Assembly (NCBI RefSeq): GCF_002291145.1
Contig: NZ_NTGE01000058.1
Coordinates: 1 to 64,000 of the forward strand
Source of the DNA: Streptomyces sp. SA15
GTDB taxonomy: Bacteria > Actinomycetota > Actinomycetes > Streptomycetales > Streptomycetaceae
Direction: 5' to 3'
DNA: 64,000 nt
Shown here piece after piece: positions 46,821-55,680 of this stretch (its first letter is position 1; each line of letters begins with the position of its first letter). The position numbers were made by a program, and so were the translations under genes. Under the pieces are notes generated by a model that was not told where the DNA came from, searched no databases, and worked only from the letters and a program-made list of their open reading frames with translations.

Positions 46821-46837
46821 CAGCGGCGGAAGGGGCC

Positions 46838-46875
46838 GCCGTCACAGGCAACCAAGGCGCCGTCACAGGCAACCA
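46838..46875 (+). repeat. Tandem 17-bp direct repeat
   Basis: GCCGTCACAGGCAACCA occurs identically at 46838-46854 and 46859-46875, period 21. It lies just after the binding-protein stop. Confidence 0.75.
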
Positions 46876-47116
46876 GTGGGGGAGGTCTTGAAGAGGTCAG
46901 CCTGCCGCCGGCCCCCGTCGCCGACGGCCGGCTGCGCGCCGCCCTGCCCAGCACCGTCGCCCTCCCCGAGGGCCGCTGGGACGCCTACAAAGAAGCCCGT
47001 GTTCACCTACCCACGCACGCGCGTGCGGACGCCGTACGGTCCGGTGGAGGCGGGCCCGCACTACACGCGGGACAACGACCTGTCCGTGTCCGTGACCGCC
47101 CTGACCCTTGAGGGGC

Positions 47117-47139
47117 TTGCGGACAGCAGCTGTCCGCAA
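47117..47139. promoter_or_regulatory. Palindromic operator upstream of the WYL regulator
   Basis: TTGCGGACAG-CAG-CTGTCCGCAA, perfect 10-bp arms with a 3-base spacer, ending 20 bases before the start codon at 47160. Position and symmetry suggest an autoregulatory site of the HTH/WYL protein; no T-run follows, so it is not an obvious terminator. Confidence 0.6.
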
Positions 47140-47159
47140 CCGCTGGCAGACTCGGATCC

Positions 47160-48200
47160 ATGTTGGAAACCTCGGCACGACTGCTGCGCCTGCTCTCGCT
47201 CCTCCAGGCCCACCGCGAATGGTCCGGCGCCGACCTCGCCGAGCGCCTCGGCGTCACCCCGCGCACCGTGCGCCGGGACGTGGACCGGCTGCGCGAGCTG
47301 GGCTACCCCGTCAACGCCAGTCCCGGCACCGGCGGCGGCTACCAGCTGGGTGCGGGCGCCGAGCTGCCGCCGCTGCTCCTGGACGACGACGAGGCGGTCG
47401 CCGTCGCCGTGGGCCTGCGCACGGCCGCCGGGCAGGGCATCGAAGGCATCGGCGAGACCTCCGTACGGGCGCTCGCCAAGCTGGAGCAGGTCCTGCCGGG
47501 CCGGCTGCGCCGCCGGGTGAGCGCCCTCAATGCCTTCACCGTGCCGATGCTGCGCGGCCCGAGGCCCTCCGCCGTCGACCCCGCCGTCCTCACCGAGCTG
47601 GCCAACCTCTGCCGGGACGCCGAACGACTGCGCTTCGAGTACCGCGACCACGAGGGCGCCCCCACCCGCCGTACCGTCGAACCGCACCGCCTGGTGTGCT
47701 CCGAGCACCGCTGGTATCTGGTCGCCTGGGACGTCGACCGCGACGACTGGCGCACGTTCCGCGTCGACCGCATCACCCCCAGGCCGCCGCACGGCCCGCG
47801 CTTCCAGCCGCGCAGGCCACCCGCCGACGACCTCGCCGCGTACGTCTCCAAAGGCGTCTCCACGCGCGCGTACGCCTCGCACGCGGTCATCCGGCTGCTC
47901 GTGCCCGTCGAGGAGGCCGCCGAGCGGATCTCGCCGTCCGCCGGGACGCTGGAAGCGGAAACCGCCGACAGCTGCATCCTGCGCACCGGCGCCGCGAGCC
48001 TCGACGTGATGGTGATCCATGTGATGATGCTGGGCTTCGAGTTCGAGGTGCTGGAACCGGCCGAGCTCACCGAGGCCGTCAGGACGGCTCGGGACCGGCT
48101 TGCTCGCTCTTTGGCTCGGGCTGAGGAGCCTCGGCCGCGTACTCCGGATAGTGCAGATCGAACGCCGGGGACTCCGAGCGGATCCTCGGCAGCACGGTGA
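47160..48200 (+). CDS. HTH/WYL domain transcriptional regulator (YafY-like)
   Basis: 346 residues. The N-terminal DeoR-type winged helix [44 protein letters not shown] is followed by [22 protein letters not shown], a WYL sensor domain ([34 protein letters not shown]) and a WCX domain. WYL proteins bind nucleic-acid or small-molecule ligands. The last about 40 codons overlap the convergent ctaD gene by 122 bases. A perfect palindrome lies just upstream. Confidence 0.92.
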   Translation: MLETSARLLRLLSLLQAHREWSGADLAERLGVTPRTVRRDVDRLRELGYPVNASPGTGGGYQLGAGAELPPLLLDDDEAVAVAVGLRTAAGQGIEGIGETSVRALAKLEQVLPGRLRRRVSALNAFTVPMLRGPRPSAVDPAVLTELANLCRDAERLRFEYRDHEGAPTRRTVEPHRLVCSEHRWYLVAWDVDRDDWRTFRVDRITPRPPHGPRFQPRRPPADDLAAYVSKGVSTRAYASHAVIRLLVPVEEAAERISPSAGTLEAETADSCILRTGAASLDVMVIHVMMLGFEFEVLEPAELTEAVRTARDRLARSLARAEEPRPRTPDSADRTPGTPSGSSAAR

Positions 48201-49770
48201 AGTTGTGCCGGGGCGGCGGACAGGAGGTCGCCCACTCCAGGGAGCGGCCGTAGCCCCAGGGGTCGTCGACCTCGACCTTCACGCCGTACTTGGTGGTCTT
48301 CCAGACGTTGTACAGGAACGGCAGCGTCGAGATGCCGAGCAGGAACGAGCCGATCGAGGAGACCGTGTTCAGGGCGGTGAAGCCGTCCGCGGCGAGATAG
48401 TCCGGGTAGCGGCGCGGCATGCCCTCCGCGCCCAGCCAGTGGTGCACCAGGAACGTGGTGTGGAAGCCGACGAACAGCGTCCAGAACTGGATCTTGCCGA
48501 GCCGTTCGTCGAGCAGCTTCCCGGTGAACTTCGGCCACCAGAAGTAGAAGCCGGCGAAGATCGCGAAGACGACGGTGCCGAAGACCACGTAGTGGAAGTG
48601 GGCGACGACGAAGTACGTGTCCGTGACGTGGAAGTCCAGCGGCGGCGAGGCCAGGATCACCCCGGTCAGCCCGCCGAGCAGGAACGTCACCAGGAAGCCC
48701 GTCGCCCACAGCATCGGCGTCTCGAAGGACAGCGAGCCCTTGATCATGGTGCCGATCCAGTTGAAGAACTTCACGCCCGTCGGCACCGCGATCAGGAACG
48801 TCATGAAGGAGAAGAACGGCAGCAGCACCGCGCCCGTGGCGAACATGTGGTGCGCCCACACCACCATCGACAGACCGGTGATCGCCATCGTCGCCGCGAC
48901 CAGCGTCAGATAGCCGAACATCGGCTTGCGGCTGAACACCGGGATGATCTCCGTGATGATCCCGAAGAACGGCAGCGCGATGATGTACACCTCGGGATGC
49001 CCGAAGAACCAGAACAGGTGCTGCCACAGGATCGCCCCGCCGTTGGCCGCGTCGAAGATGTGCGAGCCGAACCGCCGGTCCGACTCCAGGCACAGCAGCG
49101 CCGCGGCGAGCACCGGGAACGCCATCAGGATCATGATCGACGTGAACAGCGTGTTCCAGGTGAAGATCGGCAGACGGAACATCGTCATGCCGGGGGCGCG
49201 CATCCCGACGATGGTGGTGATGAAGTTGACCGCGCCGAGGATCGTGCCGAAGCCGGCCAGCGCCAGGCCCATGATCCACAGGTCGGGGCCGACGCCGGGG
49301 GAGTGCACGGAGCTGTTGAGCGGCGCGTAGGCGAACCAGCCGAAGGCGGCCGGCCCCGTGGGCACCAGCTGCGAGCCGAGCACGATCAGGCCGCCGAACA
49401 GGAACAGCCAGTACGACAGCATGTTCAGCCGCGGGAAGGCGACGTCGGGCGCGCCGATCTGCAGCGGCATCAGCTCGTTCGCGAAGCCCGCGAAGGTCGG
49501 CGTCGCGAACAGCAGCAGCATGATCGTGCCGTGCATCGTGAACAGCTGGTTGAACTGATGGTTGTCCACGAGCTGCAGCCCGGGCCGGGCCAGCTCGGCC
49601 CGGATCATCAGCGCCATGAAACCGGCGATCAGGAAGAACGCGAACGACGTGATCAGGTAGAGGTGGCCGATCTTCTTGTGGTCGGTGGTGGTCAGCCAGT
49701 CGACGATCACCCGCCCGAGAGGTGTGGTCGGCTCGGGTCCTGCCGTCGCCCGCACGGTCTGCGTCCCCAT
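48079..49770 (-). CDS. ctaD: Cytochrome c oxidase subunit I (orphan paralogue)
   Basis: 563 residues, 12 or so membrane helices. Haem and copper ligands appear in [33 protein letters not shown] and [11 protein letters not shown]. The ATG at 49770 was chosen (GAAGGGG 11 bases upstream). It catalyses O2 reduction in the aa3 oxidase. No ctaC, ctaE or qcr genes are nearby, so it is a second copy outside the main oxidase cluster. The hydrophilic C-terminus overlaps the WYL gene. Confidence 0.95.
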   Translation of the reverse strand: MGTQTVRATAGPEPTTPLGRVIVDWLTTTDHKKIGHLYLITSFAFFLIAGFMALMIRAELARPGLQLVDNHQFNQLFTMHGTIMLLLFATPTFAGFANELMPLQIGAPDVAFPRLNMLSYWLFLFGGLIVLGSQLVPTGPAAFGWFAYAPLNSSVHSPGVGPDLWIMGLALAGFGTILGAVNFITTIVGMRAPGMTMFRLPIFTWNTLFTSIMILMAFPVLAAALLCLESDRRFGSHIFDAANGGAILWQHLFWFFGHPEVYIIALPFFGIITEIIPVFSRKPMFGYLTLVAATMAITGLSMVVWAHHMFATGAVLLPFFSFMTFLIAVPTGVKFFNWIGTMIKGSLSFETPMLWATGFLVTFLLGGLTGVILASPPLDFHVTDTYFVVAHFHYVVFGTVVFAIFAGFYFWWPKFTGKLLDERLGKIQFWTLFVGFHTTFLVHHWLGAEGMPRRYPDYLAADGFTALNTVSSIGSFLLGISTLPFLYNVWKTTKYGVKVEVDDPWGYGRSLEWATSCPPPRHNFTVLPRIRSESPAFDLHYPEYAAEAPQPEPKSEQAGPEPS

Positions 49771-50211
49771 CGCTCGCTCGCCCCTTCGCTCGTCGCGCCC
49801 CGGGCCCGCTGAAGCCCGCGCCACGCGTGGCCGCGAGCTCACGCCATGATGCTCGCGCCGTCGCGTGCTCCGACAGGGCGTACGGGGGGTTCTGTGCCGG
49901 AACCATGCATTTCCTATGCGGCCTCGGCTCCCGCCGGGCCGCCCGTAATCAGCGGGAAAAAGGGGGGCCGGGGGCGGTTCTCCAGGAACTTTCCGCCGGG
50001 CATTTCCCGCAGCCGTGGAGACACGCGGGAATTGCGTTCGATTACCCTGCGGAAGGCGTAGGGAACCAGTAGGGAACCGCCCATACGTGTGACGGAGTTC
50101 GACGGAAACGCGTGTCGTGATTCTGTGACAGAAGCGTGACCGGAGAGGGACGCGTGACCGGGATGCGGGCCCGGACTTCCCCGGCCGCCGGACAGGGCCT
50201 AGCGTTGCCGT
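49771..50211. other. Divergent intergenic region between ctaD and the I78 gene
   Basis: 441 bases without a supported gene. It holds two copies of GTAGGGAACC at 50058-50067 and 50069-50078 (period 11, one helical turn), a spacing used by SARP-type activators. TAGCGT near 50200 could be the -10 of a leaderless I78 mRNA. Confidence 0.5.
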
Positions 50212-50427
50212 ATGGCACCCATTCCGTCTCCTTCCGCCGAACCGGACGACAGTCCGGACACCTATCTGGGCCTCGATGCCGACAGCGCCGAGCGGCTCGC
50301 GCGCGAGCGGGGGTGGTCGACGGTGCGCTCGTTGCCGCCGGGGGCGATCATCACGATGGAGTACCGCGTAGGACGGTTGAACTTCGAGGTGAAGGACGGC
50401 CGCGTGGTCCGGGCCTGGAAGGGCTGA
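50212..50427 (+). CDS. Peptidase inhibitor I78-like small protein
   Basis: 71 residues, cytoplasmic by sequence. The core [55 protein letters not shown] matches the I78 / potato inhibitor I-like fold, with the reactive-loop region at [10 protein letters not shown]. Secreted I78 proteins inhibit serine proteases, but this one lacks a signal peptide, so its role may differ. No Shine-Dalgarno; probably leaderless. A strong terminator follows. Confidence 0.78.
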   Translation: MAPIPSPSAEPDDSPDTYLGLDADSAERLARERGWSTVRSLPPGAIITMEYRVGRLNFEVKDGRVVRAWKG

Positions 50428-50437
50428 GGCGTGACGA

Positions 50438-50474
50438 CGGCGGCCCCGGCTCCTTCGAGGAGCCGGGGCCGCCG
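50438..50474. terminator. Bidirectional terminator with UUCG loop
   Basis: CGGCGGCCCCGGCTCC pairs with GGAGCCGGGGCCGCCG around a TTCG-containing loop (50438-50474), an extra-stable hairpin between the convergent I78 and PAP2 genes. Confidence 0.85.
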
Positions 50475-50517
50475 TGCTGCGGGGTGAGGTGTGCGTACCG
50501 GCCCCCGCTGGCTCGTG

Positions 50518-51522
50518 TCAGCCGCCTGTAAAGGGGCGGGCGGGCGAGGGCGTACTACCGCGCACGACGCGGTCCGACTGCTGTGGGCGGCGGGTGCCGA
50601 CCGGGGTGATCGGTGTGCGCTCCGAGCGGGCCGTGTGCGGGCCCGGGCCCAGGTAGACCGGCGCCCGGGCCGAACGCGCCGCGGTCTCGTTCTGCCCGGC
50701 CGCATACGGCTTGAGCAGCACGGGAGCCTCGACGGGCGACAGCGGTGCCGGCGCCGCGCTGCCGCGGCGGGCGCGCCAGCGGTCGCGCAAGTCGAAGATC
50801 CCGGCCTCGGCGCGGGCCATCAGCGGCTCGAACCACGGCAGCGCCAGCAGGATCAGCAGTCCCGCGGCCCAGCCGAGGAGGACGTCGCTGAGCCAGTGCG
50901 TACCGAGGTAGACCGTGGCCATTCCGACGCCGAGCGAGACCACCGCCGACAGGGCGGACAGCCAGCGGCGCGCTGCCGGGGTAGAGGCCAGATACGCCAG
51001 GATGCCCCAGGTCACCACGGCGTTGGCGGTGTGGCCGCTGGGAAATATATCGCCGCCCAGGCCCATCTCGTTCGCGCCGATGGTCGTCGCGTAGTGCGGT
51101 CCGAGCCGGCCCATGCCGATCTTGGCGGCGCCGACCGTGATGTTCAGCAGCAGCAGCGACGTGGCCAAGGTCAGCAGCGGGCGCAGCGTGTGCTGCCGCC
51201 AGGAACGCCAGCCCAGCCAGGCGCAGACCATCACGGCGGTGGGGCCACGCTGGCCGAGCACCACGTAGTAGTCGACGAACCAGTGGATGCCCGCCCACTG
51301 CTGGTACGGCCGGAAGAACATGACCTGCCAGTCGAGGCGGACCAGCCACGAGGTGATCACCACGAGCCACACGATCGCCACATAGAAGGCGAGAGTTCCG
51401 GCGAACAGCGCGACCCGGTGCCTACTCATCTTCGGCACATCGATGTGGGCCGGTCGTTCCGGCTCACGGTCGAGCCTGGCGAACACCCGGTCCAGACGGG
51501 TGAGAGTTCGTTCGGTACGCAC
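50518..51522 (-). CDS. PAP2 family phosphatase
   Basis: 334 residues, about 6 membrane helices. The three PAP2 catalytic motifs are KIGMGRLGP (KxxxxxxRP-like, though lacking a strict final RP), FPSGHTANAV, and GTHWLSDVLLGWAAG with the catalytic histidine. It acts on undecaprenyl pyrophosphate or phosphatidate-like substrates at the membrane outer face. The C-terminal about 80 residues are hydrophilic and Pro/Arg-rich. GTG at 51522, perhaps leaderless (TAACGT 8 bases upstream). Confidence 0.9.
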   Translation of the reverse strand: MRTERTLTRLDRVFARLDREPERPAHIDVPKMSRHRVALFAGTLAFYVAIVWLVVITSWLVRLDWQVMFFRPYQQWAGIHWFVDYYVVLGQRGPTAVMVCAWLGWRSWRQHTLRPLLTLATSLLLLNITVGAAKIGMGRLGPHYATTIGANEMGLGGDIFPSGHTANAVVTWGILAYLASTPAARRWLSALSAVVSLGVGMATVYLGTHWLSDVLLGWAAGLLILLALPWFEPLMARAEAGIFDLRDRWRARRGSAAPAPLSPVEAPVLLKPYAAGQNETAARSARAPVYLGPGPHTARSERTPITPVGTRRPQQSDRVVRGSTPSPARPFTGG

Positions 51523-51588
51523 CTAATCGACGTTACAGCGAGTGAGCTCAGTTGCCCTGCGAATCCACGGCTTTGTGATGACGATGTG

Positions 51589-51756
51589 ATGTGGGATTCC
51601 TCTCAGGAGGAGGTTTATTTCCGAGGAATCCGCAAAGGTGGGCGCCCCCGCCCTTCAATTCTTTTGATCATTCCGGGTGGCGGTTTATTGTTGCTTATGA
51701 ATTCGTTCACCGAATCATGGGCTGGAATTATCCGAGTGCTCATCGACGCTCAGTAG
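51589..51756 (+). CDS. Candidate small low-GC peptide gene
   Basis: 55 codons, from MWDSSQEEVYFRG to RVLIDAQ, with a hydrophobic centre PSILLIIPGGGLLLL. GC3 is only about 50%, far below the neighbours, and a TTA codon is present. No convincing ribosome-binding site. It lies in the A+T-rich 238-base gap upstream of the PAP2 gene, divergent from it. It may be a foreign or bldA-dependent peptide, or simply a non-coding A+T-rich stretch. Confidence 0.25.
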   Translation: MWDSSQEEVYFRGIRKGGRPRPSILLIIPGGGLLLLMNSFTESWAGIIRVLIDAQ

Positions 51757-51760
51757 TCGA

Positions 51761-52918
51761 TCATGGTGGACCGGAGCCGTTCAGCCAGAACGCCCCATAT
51801 GTCGCACAGGCCGCCGCGACGGTGCCCAGAACCAGCGCCGACCTGGGCGTACGCAGCCGGGCCAGGGCGAGCGCGAGGGGCAGCAGCAGGGGGAAGGCGG
51901 GCATCAGCAGGCGCGGTTTCGAGCCGAAGTAGCTCGACGCGCACAGGGCGAGCGCGGTGACGACACCGGCGTACACCAGCAGCGGGAGCGGCTGGCGCTG
52001 CCGTACGCAGACGACATACAGCCAGACGACCAGCCCGACGCCGACGATCAGCCCCACGCCCGCGAGGGCCGACGGAAGCGACGTGAACTTGTCGGTGACG
52101 AAGCGGGCGAAGGCGTAGCCGCCGTCGAAGCCGTTGCGCCAGCCGGCCTGGACGTCGAGATACCCGAGCGGACCCTTGCCGGTGCGGTGACCGACCCACA
52201 GGACGTAGGCGGCGGCGCCGAGGGGAGCGAGCAGCATGCCGAGGGCGCGACGCCCGGCGACACCGGATGTGCCGCGGTCCCGTACGAACGCGGCGATCGC
52301 CGCCGCCCACACCGCCGCCACGACGGCGAGGCCCACCGGGCGGGTCAGGCCCGCCAGACAGGCCAGGGCGCCCGCCGTCACCCAGCGGCCGGTCAGGACC
52401 GCGTACAGCGACCAGGCGGCCAGCGCAGTGAACAGCGACTCGCTGTACGCCATCGACTGCACGATCCCGACGGGCAGCACGGCCCACAGCACAGCCGCGC
52501 AGACCCCGACCCGGCGGCCGTACACATGATCCGCCACCGCGAAGATCCCCCAGGCCGCGGCGAGCGAGGCGAGCAGGGCGACGACGAAGCCCGCGTCGGC
52601 GTACGACAGCGGGGTCACCGCGGCCAGCAGCCGCTCCAGCCAGGGCAGCAGCGGGAAGAAGGCGAGATTGGAGTGCACGTCGCCGTTCGGCAGGCGCACC
52701 TCGTAGCCGTACCCCAGCTCGGCGACCCGTGTGTACCACAGCGCGTCCCAGCGGGCGGTCAGCAGTGTGTACGCGCTCTTGTCGCGCGCCGCGCTCCACA
52801 GGGCCAGCGCGAGCAGGCCCAGAGCGCGTACGGCCGCGTACCCGAGGAGGGCCGGGGCCGCCCGGCGCAGGGCGGCTCGGGCGCCGGGCGGAGCCGCGCG
52901 CGTTTCAAGATCGGTCAC
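51761..52918 (-). CDS. PIG-V-like mannosyltransferase, integral membrane
   Basis: 385 residues from the GTG at 52918 (VTDLETRAAPPG), about 9-10 membrane helices. The first extracytoplasmic loop has YTLLTARWDALWYTRVAELGYGYE, with the WD(A)xWY motif of GT-C PIG-V type enzymes, and a conserved MAYSESLFTALAAWSLYAV block. It probably uses polyprenyl-phosphate mannose to glycosylate extracytoplasmic substrates. It is divergent from the MFS gene with about 260 bases between starts. Confidence 0.87.
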   Translation of the reverse strand: MTDLETRAAPPGARAALRRAAPALLGYAAVRALGLLALALWSAARDKSAYTLLTARWDALWYTRVAELGYGYEVRLPNGDVHSNLAFFPLLPWLERLLAAVTPLSYADAGFVVALLASLAAAWGIFAVADHVYGRRVGVCAAVLWAVLPVGIVQSMAYSESLFTALAAWSLYAVLTGRWVTAGALACLAGLTRPVGLAVVAAVWAAAIAAFVRDRGTSGVAGRRALGMLLAPLGAAAYVLWVGHRTGKGPLGYLDVQAGWRNGFDGGYAFARFVTDKFTSLPSALAGVGLIVGVGLVVWLYVVCVRQRQPLPLLVYAGVVTALALCASSYFGSKPRLLMPAFPLLLPLALALARLRTPRSALVLGTVAAACATYGAFWLNGSGPP

Positions 52919-53178
52919 GGGCCCGATTATCGACCCCGCACGCAACCGGGTGGCCCGCCGGGGCGTGCTCGCGGAGGAGGGGAGTGGCGTACGCCACACA
53001 CGTTCCGCACAGGTCTGAGAGGTCCGCCACTTGGTCCTGCCACGGACTCGCGTACGCTGACGTGTCACTCGCCCTTCGTTGCGCGGGCCGGAGACCACCG
53101 CTCCTCTCCGGCCGAGTCACGGGGAGTCCCCACCCCGTGAGCCCGCCGAACGCGAGGGAACATCTGGGAGGTACGTAC

Positions 53179-54807
53179 ATGTCCGGGACGACCACGGCCG
53201 CCATGGGGCTGCGCCGTCGGGCGGCCGGGGCCGGTGCCAACCGCTGGGTCGTCCTCGTCGTCCTCTGCGTCAGCCTGCTCCTCGTCGCCCTCGACGCGAC
53301 CGTGCTGCACGTGGCGGTGCCCGCCGTCACCGAGGACCTCAAGCCCGGCGGGATAGAACTGCTCTGGATCGTCGACATCTATCCGCTCGTCTGCGCCTCG
53401 CTGCTGATCCTCTTCGGCACGCTCGGCGACCGTGTGGGCCGCAGAAGAGTCCTCCTTCTCGGTTACGGCCTCTTCGGCGTCGCCTCCGCCATGGCCGCCT
53501 GCGCCGACAGCGCCCAGGTTTTGATCATGGCGAGAGCGCTGCTCGGCGTCGGCGGCGCGATGATCATGCCCGCGACGCTGTCGATCCTGCGCCAGGTCTT
53601 TCCCGACCGGCGGGAGCGGGCGCTGGCGATAGGGATCTGGAGTGCGGTGGCCGCGGTGGGCGCGGCGGTGGGACCGCTGCTCGGCGGCTTCCTCCTCGAA
53701 CACTTCTGGTGGGGATCGGTCTTCCTCATCAACATCCCGTTGATGCTGGTCAGCCTGCCGGTGGGGCGGCTGCTGCTGCCCGAGTCGAAGGGCGACGGCG
53801 ACGGTCCCTGGGACGTGATCGGTGCGCTGATGGCGGCGGCCGGGCTGTTCGGGATCGTGCTGGGCGTGAAGCGGCTCGGAGGCGGGGAACTGGGCCCGTT
53901 CACGGTGGTGCCGCTGGTCACGGGCGCGGTGCTGATCACTCTCTTCGTACGGCGTCAGCGGCGCCGGGCGCATCCCCTGGTGGACCTGCGGATGTTCGCG
54001 CGGCCGGCGTTCAGTACGTCGGTGGGGTGCATCGTGCTGGCGATGCTCGCGCTGGTGGGTCTCGAGCTGATAGCGGCGCAGTATCTGCAGCTGGTGCTGG
54101 GACTGTCTCCACTGGAGACGGGGCTACGGCTGCTGCCGCTGACGGTCGCCGCGATGGCGGCGGGGCTGGCGGGCGCGCGGATGCTGCGGCGGTTCGGGCC
54201 GCGGCGGATGGTGAGCCTCGGGTTCTGTCTCACGGCCGTGGCGGTGGTCCTGCTGACCGCGCTGGGCGGGGAGGACAACACCGCGCTGATGCTGTTCGGG
54301 TTCGTGCTGCTGGGGTTCGGGCTGGAGACGACGCTGTTCGGGGCGTACGAGTCGATGCTGAGCGAGGCTCCGCCGGAGCAGGCGGGTGGGGCGGCGGCGA
54401 TCGGCGAGACGTCGTACCAGCTGGGCGCCGGGATCGGGATCGCACTGCTCGGCAGTGTGATGAACGCGGCGTACGCGCCTGGGCTCTCGTCCGTGCCCGG
54501 GGTACCGGCGGCTGCGTCGGCCGCGGCGGGCCATTCGCTGGGGGAGGCGTACGAGGTGGCCGGGCGGCTCGGGGGCGAGGCGGGCGCGGCCCTGCGTCGG
54601 ACCGCGCGGGACTGCTTCGTGCACGGGCTGCATGTGACGCTGCTGGTGAGCGCGGGGCTGTTGCTGCTGGGAGCGGTGATGGCGCTGCGGCTGCCGCGGG
54701 CCATGCAGTGCGGTGAGGCTGAGAACGAGGCTGAGAACGAGGCGGTGGAGGAGGCGGTGGAGCTGCCTTCGCCGAGGGAAGTCGCCGAGTCCCGCGTCTC
54801 GGCTTGA
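53179..54807 (+). CDS. MFS drug exporter, DHA2 family (14 helices)
   Basis: 542 residues with about 14 hydrophobic segments. DHA2 motifs: VALDATVLHVAVPAVTEDL (motif D1), LFGTLGDRVGRRRVLLLG (motif A) and AVGAAVGPLLGGFLLEHFWWGSVFLINIP (motif C). Streptomyces relatives export antibiotics or antiseptics. ATG at 53179 with GGGAGG 8 bases upstream. The C-terminus ends in an ENEAENEA / EEAVE acidic tail. No adjacent TetR regulator, so regulation is unclear. A hairpin terminator follows. Confidence 0.93.
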   Translation: MSGTTTAAMGLRRRAAGAGANRWVVLVVLCVSLLLVALDATVLHVAVPAVTEDLKPGGIELLWIVDIYPLVCASLLILFGTLGDRVGRRRVLLLGYGLFGVASAMAACADSAQVLIMARALLGVGGAMIMPATLSILRQVFPDRRERALAIGIWSAVAAVGAAVGPLLGGFLLEHFWWGSVFLINIPLMLVSLPVGRLLLPESKGDGDGPWDVIGALMAAAGLFGIVLGVKRLGGGELGPFTVVPLVTGAVLITLFVRRQRRRAHPLVDLRMFARPAFSTSVGCIVLAMLALVGLELIAAQYLQLVLGLSPLETGLRLLPLTVAAMAAGLAGARMLRRFGPRRMVSLGFCLTAVAVVLLTALGGEDNTALMLFGFVLLGFGLETTLFGAYESMLSEAPPEQAGGAAAIGETSYQLGAGIGIALLGSVMNAAYAPGLSSVPGVPAAASAAAGHSLGEAYEVAGRLGGEAGAALRRTARDCFVHGLHVTLLVSAGLLLLGAVMALRLPRAMQCGEAENEAENEAVEEAVELPSPREVAESRVSA

Positions 54808-54895
54808 CGCGGTCGGACAGGCACCAGCTCATGCTGGGCAAGGCGCTCACCGGATTCGACGCGTTCCGGTGATGATCCGGTGAACCCTGCGCGGG

Positions 54896-54918
54896 GCAGG
54901 GCCGGTGAGCGGCCCTGC
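54896..54918. terminator. Terminator between MFS gene and sepF
   Basis: GCAGGGCCG (54896-54904) pairs with CGGCCCTGC (54910-54918), 5-nt loop, between two convergent genes. Confidence 0.75.
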
Positions 54919-54919
54919 C

Positions 54920-55357
54920 TCAGCTCTGGTTGAAGAATCCGTCCGTCCGGTGCGCGGCCGGATCCCCGCTGACGATTTCCGTGTCGGCGGGGGTCAGCAG
55001 GAACACGCGGTTGGACACGCGGTCGATGGAACCCCGCAGGCCGAAAATCAGCCCCGCCGCGAAGTCGACGACACGCTTGGCGTCGGCGGCCTCCATGGCG
55101 GTGAGGTTCACGATGACCGGAACGCCTTCGCGGAACAGTTCGCCGATGGCGCGGGCGTCCCGGAAACTGTCCGGGGTGACCGTGCCGATCCGGCGGCCCT
55201 TCTCCTCGGCCACGTCCGAAGCCACCTTGACCCGCGGGTCGGTGACCCAGGCATCCCCGGGCTCGGTCCCTTCGGAGTAGTCGTCGTCGTAGTAACGCTC
55301 GTCATCGTTGTCGTCAACGAGGCCCAGCCAGGCACTCGCCTTGCGCACCGATCCCAT
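54920..55357 (-). CDS. sepF: Cell division protein SepF (paralogue)
   Basis: 145 residues. An N-terminal helix ([16 protein letters not shown]) for membrane binding, an acidic linker [16 protein letters not shown], and the SepF domain [69 protein letters not shown]. SepF tethers FtsZ to the membrane. Streptomycetes carry several sepF-like genes; this one is not next to ftsZ and is monocistronic. Confidence 0.93.
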   Translation of the reverse strand: MGSVRKASAWLGLVDDNDDERYYDDDYSEGTEPGDAWVTDPRVKVASDVAEEKGRRIGTVTPDSFRDARAIGELFREGVPVIVNLTAMEAADAKRVVDFAAGLIFGLRGSIDRVSNRVFLLTPADTEIVSGDPAAHRTDGFFNQS

Positions 55358-55680
55358 GGACGCCTCCTCTCACAGCGGTCATTCTTGCTTTCCGCACCCC
55401 TATGGTCATCCATGATGCGGACGGCGCGCCAAGTGGATAGACGCCGCGCGGGGAGTTTGTGACGGTACTGGTGCACAGCCAATTCGTCGAGAGTCCATGT
55501 GTCCCAAGGGTCCTGTCGCAAACGGCTGCTGACTGTGAGTGAAATATGATTCTTCACGGCGTACGGGTGATGGGCGGTGCGTACGGGTGAACGAGGCGGT
55601 CGCTACGATGCCGCAGATCAGCGCGGCTCATCACCGCAGCTCACCGCGGTTCAGCGCCGTGCGCACCACGGGGGATCGTC
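55358..55680. other. Divergent promoter region of sepF and the DUF5685 gene
   Basis: 323 bases, A+T-richer near 55380-55560, no gene supported. No clear operator was seen. Confidence 0.45.

Larger units (their letters stand above)
46821..47159. other. Intergenic region with decayed-looking sequence
   Basis: 339 bases. A 17-bp tandem repeat opens it. From about 46881 one + frame reads LEEVSLPPAPVADGRLRAALPSTVALPEGRWDAYKEA with high GC3 and no start codon, then loses coding character, so it may be a gene remnant; no parent was recognised. The right end holds the operator of the WYL regulator. Confidence 0.4.

Noticed and set aside
46876-47520. Protein starting at 46876 and running into the WYL gene
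   Set aside because: Low-complexity P/S/T/R sequence, no domain, and the WYL frame in the same DNA has clear HTH and WYL motifs.
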